Below are positions 25,527 to 34,135 of a stretch of 64,000 nt of DNA, in pieces. The notes under the pieces were generated by a model. It saw only the letters and a program-made list of their open reading frames with translations, was not told the origin of the DNA and ran no database searches. Positions within the stretch are counted from its first letter, which is position 1, and each line of letters starts with the position of its first letter. This DNA comes from a bacterium (GTDB taxonomy: Bacteria; Sumerlaeota; Sumerlaeia; SLMS01; JAHLLQ01): NCBI GenBank assembly GCA_020444065.1, contig JAHLLQ010000004.1, positions 1 through 64,000 on the forward strand, written 5' to 3'. A program made the translations under genes and the position numbers.

Positions 25527-27092
25527 TTAGTACAGCGTCCAATCCTTGACTGCGGTCGGGTCGTTGGACGTGCCGGGGGTCGGCGGGTTGGTGGCGCTGT
25601 CCCACGGGAACTCAACGAAGGAGTCCGCACGGGCGGTCGGAACGTCGTCCGTAGCACCGTCCATGTAGCGGCCAACCGAGCCACCATCGGAGGTCGCGGC
25701 AGTTTCCTGGATCGCGCCTTCGCCGGTCACGATGTAGGAAACGGAGTCGATGACCGAGACGCCGTCACTCAGAGCGATCGTCCCACCACTGTTGCCCAGG
25801 CTTGGGCCACCGGTGATGGCATTGATGCCAGGCAGATTCGGCGTACCGCCGCCGAAGATCACCAGGCGGCCACCTGCGTCGATCGAAACGCCGTCCGGAA
25901 TGATCATCGTGGAGCTCGCGCTCAGCGACCAGCCCTTCAGATTAATCGCCGCACCAGTTGTGTTGTAGAGTTCAACGAACTCATCCTGGATCGAGTCGCC
26001 GACGGTGTCGTTGTTGTAGTCCTGGATCGGGTTCGGCGTGCCCGGGTTCGGGTCGTAGCTGAACTCATTGATCAGGACGTCGCCAACGCTGGCAAGCTGG
26101 GCGATGGTCACGAAGTCGGCCGTGATGGGAACGGAGCCGCTGCCACCAGTCGCAGCATCGGTCACGTAGTCGACCGTGCCAGTGAAGTTCGCGTCGGCGT
26201 CGACCGCGTTCTCATACGCCACGACGAGCGTGACGCTCTCGCCGGCAGCGAGTGCCGCCGGGATGGCCGGAACGGGATTCGGAGAAGTCACCGTCGAAAC
26301 GCTGAAGGCGCTTCCAGAGGTGTTTGCCACGGTGAAGCTCGAAACGTTGAGCGTTCCACCACCGACGTTGGTGATTTCGATGGTCGATTCGACGGGGCTG
26401 CCGCTGTTCGTGGTGTTGAACGTGCCGAAGTCGATCTCTGTGCGGCTGACGTCGATGATCGGGTCAGTCGGGACGGAGTTTGCAGCGCCGGGTGTCGGGG
26501 CCGCCTGCTCGAAGCTGCCGGTGTTCAGCGCGCCACCACCACCATCCGGAATGCGCTGACTGGATTGATCGGCACTAGCACCATTGCTGGACTCGTCAAC
26601 CTGGGCCTGGCCGGGGGTCAATGCGTTAATGAGGTTCGTTGCATCGGCGTCACCGGTACCATAAACCACCGCATCAACAAGGGTCGCGGTTACATCGCCG
26701 ACCAGCGTGGTCGCAGGAATGGACGCAGCCGATGTTCCCGAGTACAGAGCGACCGCATCGGCGCCGTTCTGCAGGCCATTTGTGGTGAACTCCGTCATGT
26801 CGACATTTGCGACAGTCGAGCTTCCGATGACGAGGTAGTCGCTGGCTGCCAGAGAGCCTGTCAGATCGATAGAAGCATAGACCTCGTCGTTGCTGCCGTT
26901 GAAGAGGACAAGCACGTATCCACCGCCGGCGAGATCGACCGCACTTGCGCCGTCGTTGTAGAGTTCGACGAACTCAGCGGCATCCGTGCCGGGTGTGTCT
27001 GCATCGATTTCGTTGATCAGGACTGTTGCCTGGGCGGAACCAACGGACAGCGCCGTCGCCAGCCCGCATGCTACAAGAAAGCGTTTCTTCAT
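25527..27092 (-). CDS. Secreted protein with two lamin-tail domains and an ASH/choice-of-anchor-type domain
   Basis: 521 residues from ATG 27092 (signal peptide 'MKKRFLVACGLATALSVG..AQA', ~1-22); an upstream in-frame start at 27116 is less likely. A first lamin-tail-like domain covers about 22-150 ('VLINEIDADTPGTDAAEFVELYN'). An Ig-like domain of the choice-of-anchor D/ASH kind is at about 205-310 ('EIDFGTFNTT', 'IEITNVGGGTL'). A second lamin-tail domain is at about 330-450 ('VLINEFSYDP', 'DEFVELYNT'). A Pro/Thr-rich linker ends in KDWTLY. Extracellular or surface location is expected; the role is unknown. Confidence 0.85.
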   Translation of the reverse strand: MKKRFLVACGLATALSVGSAQATVLINEIDADTPGTDAAEFVELYNDGASAVDLAGGGYVLVLFNGSNDEVYASIDLTGSLAASDYLVIGSSTVANVDMTEFTTNGLQNGADAVALYSGTSAASIPATTLVGDVTATLVDAVVYGTGDADATNLINALTPGQAQVDESSNGASADQSSQRIPDGGGGALNTGSFEQAAPTPGAANSVPTDPIIDVSRTEIDFGTFNTTNSGSPVESTIEITNVGGGTLNVSSFTVANTSGSAFSVSTVTSPNPVPAIPAALAAGESVTLVVAYENAVDADANFTGTVDYVTDAATGGSGSVPITADFVTIAQLASVGDVLINEFSYDPNPGTPNPIQDYNNDTVGDSIQDEFVELYNTTGAAINLKGWSLSASSTMIIPDGVSIDAGGRLVIFGGGTPNLPGINAITGGPSLGNSGGTIALSDGVSVIDSVSYIVTGEGAIQETAATSDGGSVGRYMDGATDDVPTARADSFVEFPWDSATNPPTPGTSNDPTAVKDWTLY

Positions 27093-27304
27093 ATTGGATA
27101 CCTCTTTCGTTCCCAAGAGTTTTTGGCGTGCCCGAGACGCGTGCCCTCCTCGCCTCGAAACCCATCATGCTGCATAGCACTTCGGGTCGCGTAAAGGATT
27201 ATTGGCGCGATGGGCGTTTTTTCTTTGTGAAGCCCCCGTGGCTTTCTCGCTTGATCTGCACCCCAGTTATCACTCAACAATCCTCTCGCTCACGCCAGAT
27301 CAGT

Positions 27305-27381
27305 GGGCCCATGGCGCAATTGGTTAGCGCAGCCGGCTCATAACCGGTAGGTTCCAGGTTCGAGTCCTGGTGGGCCCACCA
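27305..27381 (+). tRNA. tRNA with CAU anticodon (tRNA-Ile2 or elongator tRNA-Met)
   Basis: 77 nt with a 7-bp acceptor stem GGGCCCA (27305-27311) / TGGGCCC, an encoded 3' ACCA, anticodon loop CTCATAA (anticodon CAT at 27339-27341) and T arm CCAGG-TTCGAGT-CCTGG. The first base pair is G-C, so it is not the initiator type. Whether it is read as Met or, after lysidine modification, as Ile cannot be decided by eye. Confidence 0.95.
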
Positions 27382-27651
27382 CAACAGCAGTGGCGAGTGA
27401 TTAGTGGCGAGTGGCTAGTTGAATCAGAGGCTGACAAGTGCACTTGCTTGGCTGCCGATCTTGCCCTCCATCCCAGTTCCCTTCCATTTCAATCAAGCGG
27501 TTCTGTTAGAACCTAGTTAATGCCTCAAAACCGGCTTGCGATCGGTGGGCTCGGGCTGCTGAGTGCAGAGTCGAAGCGTGCAGGGTCCGCATGGGGTGAT
27601 CCCCCAGGGCCGTCTGCAATCGACTCTGACGGGGGATGGCCACCGCAGCCC

Positions 27652-28350
27652 ATGAACAAATACTCGATTCTTGTCGTCGACGATGAAGCGGATATTCAGG
27701 AGTTGGTATCCTACAACCTCAGCAAGAACGGCATGCGCGCCGATGTCGTTGGGACCGGCGAAGATGCGCTCCGTCGCGTTCGGGTCAATGAGTACGACCT
27801 TGTGATTCTCGACCTCATGCTGCCCGGGCTGGATGGTTTGGAGGTCTGCAAGCGCCTCAAAGCGGACAAGAAGACGTCTGATATTCCTGTGGTTATGCTC
27901 ACCGCCCGGGGAGAGGAAGCGGACGTCGTCGTCGGGCTGGAACTCGGCGCCGACGACTACGTGACGAAGCCCTTCAGTCCGCGCGTTCTGATCGCCCGCG
28001 TCAAAGCCGTCTTGCGCCGCCGCGAGGCCGCCGCGGAACCTGTCGAGCAGCGCCTGATTACCCGCGGGCCGCTGACGATCGACATGGATCGGCATGAACT
28101 GGCCGTGGCCGGCGAGCGCGTCTCGCCCACGGCTCTCGAGATGCGGATCCTGGCAGCGTTGGCGAAGCATCCCGGCCGCGTGCTGACCCGTTACCAGATC
28201 GTCGAAGCCACCCAGGGCGTCGGCGTGGGCGTGACGGATCGCTCGGTCGACGTGCATATCGTTTCGCTGCGTAAGAAGCTGGGCGAACACGCCCACCTGA
28301 TCGAGACGGTTCGCGGGGTCGGCTATCGCTTCGCGGAGATCGACGATTGA
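27652..28350 (+). CDS. phoB: Phosphate regulon response regulator PhoB/PhoP-like
   Basis: 232 residues. Receiver domain 1-122 with phospho-acceptor Asp54 ('DLVILDLMLPG'), acidic pair 'DDE' (10-12), 'TAR' switch and 'TKPF' Lys. C-terminal OmpR-type winged helix, about 135-230 ('VDVHIVSLRKKLG', 'VRGVGYRF'). Start ATG 27652 is where receiver homology begins; the frame is open upstream to 27520. Its place before phoR and pstSCAB-phoU identifies the phosphate role. The stop overlaps the phoR start by 4 nt. Confidence 0.93.
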   Translation: MNKYSILVVDDEADIQELVSYNLSKNGMRADVVGTGEDALRRVRVNEYDLVILDLMLPGLDGLEVCKRLKADKKTSDIPVVMLTARGEEADVVVGLELGADDYVTKPFSPRVLIARVKAVLRRREAAAEPVEQRLITRGPLTIDMDRHELAVAGERVSPTALEMRILAALAKHPGRVLTRYQIVEATQGVGVGVTDRSVDVHIVSLRKKLGEHAHLIETVRGVGYRFAEIDD

Positions 28351-29708
28351 CGAAACGGCGGCTTCTCGGGAGCGTCTTCCGCTCCTACCTTCTGGCCATT
28401 CTGATCAGCATTGTTGCCGCAGAGATCTTTCTGCATGTCCTGCCAGGTGTGAGCGGGATGGCGGCGACGGTCGTGCTCGGCGTGGCGCTGGCCTACTTCA
28501 TGGCCTGGCGGTTCGTCCGTCTGCTGGAGGAGATTCGCCGCGGGGCGGAGCGCTTTGGCCGGGGCGACCTCTCGCGTCGCGTGCCCGACTCGCCGATCGA
28601 TGATCTCAGCGCGCTAGCCCAATCCCTGAATCACATGGCGTCGCAGTTGGACGAGCGAATCGCCGAGATCACACGCCAGCGCAACGAGCGCGAGGCGATC
28701 CTGGCCAGCATGGGCGAGGGCGTCCTGGCGATCGATCGTAACGAACGCGTTCTGAATCTGAACCGCGCCGCGGAAGAGATGTTGGGGCGGCCGGTCGAGG
28801 AGGCGCGCGGACGCCTCGTGCAGGAGGCTTTCCGAAACGTCGAGCTGCAGCGCTACATTGCGCGGGCCTTGCACGGCGAAAAGGTCACCGCGGACGAGAC
28901 GGCAATGCTGACTGGTGTGTCGGGCGTGCTGCTGCAGATTCACGCTGCGCCGCTGCTGGACAGCACCGGGCGCGAGGCGGGCCTCGTGCTGATCCTGGCG
29001 AATGTCACACGCCTGCATCGGCTGGAGAATCTCCGGAGAGAATTTGTGGCCAATGTCTCGCACGAGCTCCGCACGCCCGTCACTTCCATCAAGGGCTTCG
29101 CGGAAACGCTGCTGGACGGCGCGCTGGACGAGCCTGATGACGCACGCCGGTTCGTTGAAATCCTTGCGCGCCAGGCCCAACGATTGGACCACCTGATCGA
29201 AGACTTGCTGATGATCTCGCGCCTGGAGCGGCGAGAAGAAATCGAGATGGGCGCGTGCCGGTTGCGTTCGGTCCTGGAGTCGGCCATCGACGTGTGCGCT
29301 CCCCGCGCCGAGAGCCGCAAGACGGCCATCAACGTCGATTGCGCCGAGACGATCTCGATCACCTGCAACCGTCGCCTGCTGGAGCAAGCCGTGGTGAACC
29401 TGGTCGACAATGCGGTGGCGTACTCCGGTGAAGAGGCTTGCGTCGATGTGTCGGGCGAGTCGAACGGCGGAACGTTGACGATCCGTGTGGCGGATAACGG
29501 CCCGGGAATTCCTCCGGAGCATCACGAGCGTCTGTTCGAGCGCTTCTACCGCGTGGACAAAGCGCGCAGCCGGGACGCCGGTGGGACGGGCCTGGGGCTG
29601 TCGATCGTCAAGCACATCGCGCAACTGCACGGCGGAACCGTGTCGATCGAGAGCACGCTTGGGGAGGGAACGACGTTCACGATCCAACTGCCCGAATCGC
29701 CGAACTGA
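28347..29708 (+). CDS. phoR: Phosphate regulon sensor histidine kinase PhoR
   Basis: 453 residues starting with TTG 28347, inside the phoB stop (TTGA). Two adjacent hydrophobic segments (about 10-56) leave almost no periplasmic loop, as in PhoR kinases that sense through the Pst/PhoU complex. They are followed by HAMP (about 52-105), PAS (about 115-215, 'ILASMGEGVLAIDRNERVL'), HisKA with phospho-acceptor His239 ('FVANVSHELRTP') and HATPase ('NLVDNAVAYS', 'VADNGPGIP', 'GTGLGLSIVKHI'). Confidence 0.93.
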   Translation: MTKRRLLGSVFRSYLLAILISIVAAEIFLHVLPGVSGMAATVVLGVALAYFMAWRFVRLLEEIRRGAERFGRGDLSRRVPDSPIDDLSALAQSLNHMASQLDERIAEITRQRNEREAILASMGEGVLAIDRNERVLNLNRAAEEMLGRPVEEARGRLVQEAFRNVELQRYIARALHGEKVTADETAMLTGVSGVLLQIHAAPLLDSTGREAGLVLILANVTRLHRLENLRREFVANVSHELRTPVTSIKGFAETLLDGALDEPDDARRFVEILARQAQRLDHLIEDLLMISRLERREEIEMGACRLRSVLESAIDVCAPRAESRKTAINVDCAETISITCNRRLLEQAVVNLVDNAVAYSGEEACVDVSGESNGGTLTIRVADNGPGIPPEHHERLFERFYRVDKARSRDAGGTGLGLSIVKHIAQLHGGTVSIESTLGEGTTFTIQLPESPN

Positions 29709-29726
29709 CAGAATCCTAACAATTCA
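29705..29726 (+). promoter_or_regulatory. Candidate Pho-box-like direct repeats upstream of pstS
   Basis: CTGACA (29705-29710) and CTAACA (29716-29721) are spaced 11 nt, the helical-turn spacing of PhoB-binding direct repeats (E. coli consensus CTGTCAT). They overlap the phoR stop and lie about 100 nt before pstS. Only two half-sites match, so this is tentative. Confidence 0.35.
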
Positions 29727-29819
29727 TTTGTGAAGAGCTAGCAAAGCCTCGGTAACAATCCGCAGGAGAACTGCAACCAACAGGTAGGGCACTCTCAACA
29801 ATTCTGCATGGGGGACACT

Positions 29820-30704
29820 ATGCAACGATTGATTACCCGAATGGCAGCAATTCTGGCGGTGGCGTTGATGGCCGTGGCCTGCGGCGGCGCCGGCGAAGAC
29901 GGACAGGGGCAGGAAGAAGTTCAGAGCGTGATCATCAAGGGTTCCGATACGATCGTCAACCTTTCCAGCGCGTGGGCCGAGCAATTCATGAACACCCACC
30001 CGAATATCGATATCTCCGTGACCGGCGGGGGATCCGGGACCGGAATCGCTGCCTTGATCAACGGCACGACAGACATCTGCAACGCTTCGCGTGCGATGAA
30101 GCCGAAAGAGAAAGAACAGGCCGCCGCGCAGGGCGTTACGCCGGTCGAATGGATCGTCGCCATGGACGGCATCGCCGTCGTCGTGAACCCGGAGAATCCC
30201 GTGGGTGAGATGACGATGGACCAGATCGGCGCCATCTACACTGGCGAGATCAGCAACTGGAGCGCAGTCGGCGGCCCGGATCAAGAGATCGTGGTGCTAT
30301 CGCGCGAGAGTAACTCCGGCACGTACGTCTTCTTCCAGGAACACGTGATGGCGAAGAAGGACTATCGCAAGGACGCGCGCCTGATGACATCGAACGCGGC
30401 GATCACACAATCGGTTCAGAGCGACCAGTGGACGATCGGCTACGTCGGTGTGGCTTATGCCGAGCACGCGGAAGTCAAGATCGTCGCCGTGAAGAAGGAC
30501 GCGGATTCCGACGCGGTCATTCCGACGATTCCGACCGTGATGTCTGGAGAGTATCCCATCGCGCGGCCGCTGTATCTGTACACAAACGGTCAGCCGACCG
30601 GTGCGACGAAGCAGTTCATCGACTTCTGCCAGAGCACCGAGGGGCAGAAGATTGTGACGGAGATTGGCTACGTTCCGGTTCCGCCAGGTGGAATGCCTGA
30701 ATAA
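29820..30704 (+). CDS. pstS: Phosphate ABC transporter substrate-binding lipoprotein PstS
   Basis: 294 residues. The signal peptide ends in 'LMAVAC' with a plausible lipidation Cys near residue 21, so the protein is probably membrane-anchored on the periplasmic side. PBP-like fold with 'IKGSDTIVNLSSAWAEQF', 'GGGSGTGIAALI' (phosphate loop) and 'SRESNSGTYVFF'. Start ATG 29820 has GGGGGA at 29808-29813; an in-frame ATG at 29808 would put that site inside the gene. First gene of the pst set after phoR. Confidence 0.93.
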   Translation: MQRLITRMAAILAVALMAVACGGAGEDGQGQEEVQSVIIKGSDTIVNLSSAWAEQFMNTHPNIDISVTGGGSGTGIAALINGTTDICNASRAMKPKEKEQAAAQGVTPVEWIVAMDGIAVVVNPENPVGEMTMDQIGAIYTGEISNWSAVGGPDQEIVVLSRESNSGTYVFFQEHVMAKKDYRKDARLMTSNAAITQSVQSDQWTIGYVGVAYAEHAEVKIVAVKKDADSDAVIPTIPTVMSGEYPIARPLYLYTNGQPTGATKQFIDFCQSTEGQKIVTEIGYVPVPPGGMPE

Positions 30705-30747
30705 TCCGTCTTAGCTGAATCGACATCTTTCTGCCGCGAAGGACGTT

Positions 30748-31638
30748 ATGCCAAACCGTACGCCGAAGAAGTTCAGTGACAAGGCCGCCCGAGTGATCTT
30801 CACCGGGGCGGCCTCCACGTCGATTCTGATCGTCTTCCTGATCTTCCTTTTCATCGGCAAAGAAGCCCTTCCCTTCGCAAAGCATCCCGGCCTGGGCGAA
30901 CTGATCGGGACGAACTGGATCCCCGTTTCGTTCGAGAAGGAACAGTTCGGGATTCTCCCGCTCATCGCGGGGTCTTTGCTTGTGACAGTAATGGCGACAC
31001 TGATGGCGGTTCCATTCGGCGTCGTTGGCGCGATTTACCTGGCGGAAGTCGCCCGTCCGCTCGAGCGCGAGATCGTCAAGCCATTCATCGAACTGCTGGC
31101 CGGAATCCCTTCTGTTGTCCTTGGATTCTTCGGCCTGATTGTCGTCGCCCCGATCGTCAAGAACGTCTTCGGCCTCAGCAGTGGGCTCAACGCCTTCACC
31201 GGCGCCGCGCTACTGGCACTCATGGCGATCCCGACGATTCTGACAATATCCGAAGATGCGATTCGCAACGTTCCGCGCTCCTACAAGCAGGCCTCCGAGG
31301 CACTCGGGGCGACACGGTTGCAGACGATCTGGAAAGTGACCGTGCCCGCGGCGCTTTCCGGAATCATTGCCGCGACGATGCTTGGAATCGGCCGCGTGAT
31401 CGGCGAGACAATGACCGTGATGATGGTGACCGGAAACGCACCGATGATCACGGCAAACCCCTTCAGTTCAGTGCGCACCATGACGGCAACGATTGCAGCG
31501 GAAATGGGCGAAGTGCCCTTTGGCAGCGAGCACTACGCGGCGTTGTTCTGCGTCGGCATTGTGCTGCTGCTCTTCACGTTCGGCCTGAACGTGATCGCTC
31601 AGAAAGTCCTTAAGAAGTACGGGGTGGAGCGATCATGA
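30748..31638 (+). CDS. pstC: Phosphate ABC transporter permease PstC
   Basis: 296 residues with six hydrophobic segments. The inner-membrane permease coupling motif is 'SEALGATRLQTIWKVTVPAAL' read as EAL-GATRxxT...P. 'GIPSVVLGFFGL' is typical of PstC/PstA. It begins 43 nt after pstS, and its stop overlaps the pstA ATG by 4 nt. Partner of PstA in the phosphate uptake channel. Confidence 0.95.
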   Translation: MPNRTPKKFSDKAARVIFTGAASTSILIVFLIFLFIGKEALPFAKHPGLGELIGTNWIPVSFEKEQFGILPLIAGSLLVTVMATLMAVPFGVVGAIYLAEVARPLEREIVKPFIELLAGIPSVVLGFFGLIVVAPIVKNVFGLSSGLNAFTGAALLALMAIPTILTISEDAIRNVPRSYKQASEALGATRLQTIWKVTVPAALSGIIAATMLGIGRVIGETMTVMMVTGNAPMITANPFSSVRTMTATIAAEMGEVPFGSEHYAALFCVGIVLLLFTFGLNVIAQKVLKKYGVERS

Positions 31639-32486
31639 GCAGACGCGCGAAAGAAGCGATTATTTACGCGATGATGCGAGGCGCGACTTACTTGATTATC
31701 CTCGTCGTCGGCTACATCGTTTTCGACATCGTTTGGAATGGTCTGCCGGTGATCGATTGGAAGTTCCTTTCCACGCGTCCGACAAGCGGCGGTGCAAAGG
31801 GCGGTATCTTTCCGGCCATTGTTGGTACGTTCTGGCTCGTTGCCGGAGCGATCGCCGTGGCGTTGCCATTCGGCATGGCTTGCGCGGTCTACCTGACCGA
31901 GTACGCGAAGCCGGGGCGCTTTCTGAATTTCGTCCGTCTGGCAATCACGACTCTGGCCGGTGTGCCATCGATCGTGTTTGGCTTGTTTGGCCTGGGCTTG
32001 TTTGTGCTCTTCTTCGGCTTCGGCCAGTCGATTCTCGCCGGCAGTCTCACGCTCGCATGCCTGATACTGCCAACAATCATTGTCGCCAGCGAAGAATCTC
32101 TTCGCGCGGTGCCGAACTCCTTCCGTGCGGCCAGCATGGCGCTCGGCGCAACGAAGTGGTACACGATCCGAACAAACGTTCTGCCGTACGCGATGCCGGG
32201 CATGATGACCGGTTCGATTCTCGGACTCGGTCGTGCTGCCGGCGAGACGGCTCCGATTCTGTTTACGGTCGCGGCGTTCTTCCTGCCGCGCTTGCCAAAG
32301 TCGGCCCTCGACCAGGTGATGGCCTTGCCGTATCACCTTTACGTCACGGCCACGCAGTTGCCCAATCCCGCGGAAGCACGCCACATGCAATACGGAACTG
32401 CGATGGTGCTACTGGCATTGGTTTTGGGGATGAACCTGATCGCGATTCTTCTGCGATCCTATTTCTCTCGTAAGTATCGTTGGTAA
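31635..32486 (+). CDS. pstA: Phosphate ABC transporter permease PstA
   Basis: 283 residues, six hydrophobic segments, '[14 protein letters not shown]' and the permease loop '[21 protein letters not shown]'. An ATGA overlap with pstC and only 7 nt to pstB indicate one transcript. Forms the membrane channel with PstC. Confidence 0.95.
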   Translation: MSRRAKEAIIYAMMRGATYLIILVVGYIVFDIVWNGLPVIDWKFLSTRPTSGGAKGGIFPAIVGTFWLVAGAIAVALPFGMACAVYLTEYAKPGRFLNFVRLAITTLAGVPSIVFGLFGLGLFVLFFGFGQSILAGSLTLACLILPTIIVASEESLRAVPNSFRAASMALGATKWYTIRTNVLPYAMPGMMTGSILGLGRAAGETAPILFTVAAFFLPRLPKSALDQVMALPYHLYVTATQLPNPAEARHMQYGTAMVLLALVLGMNLIAILLRSYFSRKYRW

Positions 32487-32493
32487 GGACAAG

Positions 32494-33264
32494 ATGACGA
32501 AGGCCAAACGCGAAACCAAGATCCTCGCCGAAAACGTCGACTTCTATTACGGCGACAAGCAGGCGCTGTTTTCCATCTCGATGGACATTCCAGCCCGCGA
32601 AGTCACTGCGCTGATTGGCCCATCGGGTTGCGGCAAATCCACATTCCTGCGCAGCATCAACCGAATGAACGATCTGATCGACGACACGAAGCTGAGCGGC
32701 AGCATCGCAATCGATGGGCGAGACATTTACTCCTCCGGCATCGACGTTGTGGAGCTGCGCAAGCGCGTCGGCATGGTCTTCCAAAAGTCCAACCCCTTTC
32801 CAAAATCGATCTTCGATAACGTGGCTTACGGCCCGCGCGTTCACGGGATTCGGTCGCGCGAGAAGTTGGAGGAAATCGTCGAGCGCAGCCTTGAACGCTC
32901 CGCCCTGTGGGACGAAGTGAAAGACCGCCTGAACGACAACGCCCTCGGCCTTTCCGGTGGCCAGCAGCAGCGCCTCTGTATCGCGCGCGCCCTCGCCGTC
33001 GATCCGGAGATTCTCCTGATGGACGAGCCGGCCTCGGCGTTGGATCCGCGTTCGACTGCTAAGATCGAGGACCTGATCGCGGAATTGCGTGGCCAGTACA
33101 CGATCGTCATTGTGACGCACAATATGCAGCAAGCCGCTCGTGTCAGCGACACAACGGCTTTTTTCTACGAAGGGAATCTGATTGAATTCGACGAGACGGA
33201 GAAAATCTTCACCAAGCCCTCGAACAAGCAGACCGAGGACTACATCACGGGTCGCTTCGGATAA
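32494..33264 (+). CDS. pstB: Phosphate ABC transporter ATPase PstB
   Basis: 256 residues, standard PstB length. Walker A GPSGCGKS (about 43-50), PstB-specific '[10 protein letters not shown]', Q-loop 'FQKSNPFP', signature '[16 protein letters not shown]', Walker B '[12 protein letters not shown]' and H-loop '[13 protein letters not shown]'. Hydrolyses ATP on the cytosolic face of PstCA. Confidence 0.97.
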   Translation: MTKAKRETKILAENVDFYYGDKQALFSISMDIPAREVTALIGPSGCGKSTFLRSINRMNDLIDDTKLSGSIAIDGRDIYSSGIDVVELRKRVGMVFQKSNPFPKSIFDNVAYGPRVHGIRSREKLEEIVERSLERSALWDEVKDRLNDNALGLSGGQQQRLCIARALAVDPEILLMDEPASALDPRSTAKIEDLIAELRGQYTIVIVTHNMQQAARVSDTTAFFYEGNLIEFDETEKIFTKPSNKQTEDYITGRFG

Positions 33265-33395
33265 TCGATCCAGAGCATTCTGAATTGCTTGAACCGAAAC
33301 GGCCTTGCGTGCGATAGAACTCCGTTTGGCCGGGAAGCGAGCATCTGATGAATGCGGTCGAGCCCCCAGAACCAATCACCAGCGAGAAACGGATT

Positions 33396-34082
33396 ATGTC
33401 AATTCACTTGCAGCGGGAAATGGATGAACTGCGCAAGCGCCTACTTGGCGAAGGTGCCTTGGTGGAGGATGCCATTCGGAAGGCGATTCGCGCCCTTGAA
33501 ACACGAGATCGCGAACTGGCGGCGGAAGTCATTGAAGGCGACAAGGAAATCGATCGCGAGGAGATCGAGGTCGAAGAGGAGTGCATGAAGATCCTTGCGC
33601 TTCACCAGCCCGTCGCCGTCGATCTGCGCTTCATTGTCGCTGCCTTGAAAATGAATAACGACCTCGAGCGCATGGGCGATATCGCCGTGAGTCTGGCACG
33701 ACGTGCCGACTATCGTGCTCGGCGCGGTCCGGATATTCTGTTTCCTGCAAAGATCGACGACATGGTTGCAGCCGTTCAGAAGATGATCAAGGGCGCCCTC
33801 GATGCCCTGGTCAACTCGGACGAGAAACTCGCCAAGAGTGTGTGCGAAGCCGACGATGAAGTCGATCGGATGAAGCGCGCGATTATCAAAGCCATCCGAG
33901 CGCGCATGGGCGAAGAACCCGAAAACCTGCGCGTTCTGTTGAAAATGATGGATGTCCCGCGTCACCTCGAGCGTCTGGCCGACTTGGCCACAAACATCGC
34001 TGAAGACGTTATCTACCTGGTCCGCGGCGAGATTATCCGCCACCATTACCTGGAGCAAGACGGCGAGCAGGACGACGACTAG
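33396..34082 (+). CDS. phoU: Phosphate-specific transport accessory protein PhoU
   Basis: 228 residues in two PhoU repeats, each with the E/D-x3-D metal-binding pattern ('EGDKEIDREEIEVEEECMKIL', read in short parts; 'CEADDEVDRMKRAI'). ATG 33396 is preferred because PhoU proteins usually begin with a short 'M-x-x-H-(F/L)-x-x-E(L/M)-x-x-L' helix; an upstream in-frame ATG at 33348 would add 16 atypical residues. Links Pst occupancy to PhoR silencing. Last gene of the Pho operon. Confidence 0.93.
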   Translation: MSIHLQREMDELRKRLLGEGALVEDAIRKAIRALETRDRELAAEVIEGDKEIDREEIEVEEECMKILALHQPVAVDLRFIVAALKMNNDLERMGDIAVSLARRADYRARRGPDILFPAKIDDMVAAVQKMIKGALDALVNSDEKLAKSVCEADDEVDRMKRAIIKAIRARMGEEPENLRVLLKMMDVPRHLERLADLATNIAEDVIYLVRGEIIRHHYLEQDGEQDDD

Positions 34083-34090
34083 GAATTCAA

Positions 34091-34125
34091 TCGGCCTGCA
34101 TGCGTTGTCTTCGCATGCAGGCCGA
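34091..34125. terminator. Bidirectional terminator between phoU and the convergent secreted nuclease-like gene
   Basis: A perfect 14-bp inverted repeat TCGGCCTGCATGCG (34091-34104) / CGCATGCAGGCCGA (34112-34125) with a 7-nt loop lies in the 53 nt between the two convergent stop codons. T tracts are short. Confidence 0.75.
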
Positions 34126-34135
34126 CCATTCTCTC

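Noticed and set aside
24917-25549. Open frames of 210 codons (plus) and 140 codons (minus) within the tandem repeats
   Set aside because: The 165-bp period is a multiple of three, so stop-free frames recur on both strands. The products are low-complexity, the first unit contains a stop, and no ribosome binding site is seen.
27390-27420. Short 'agtggcgagtg' direct repeats after the tRNA, considered as an attachment site
   Set aside because: They do not duplicate the tRNA 3' end, and no integrase gene is nearby.
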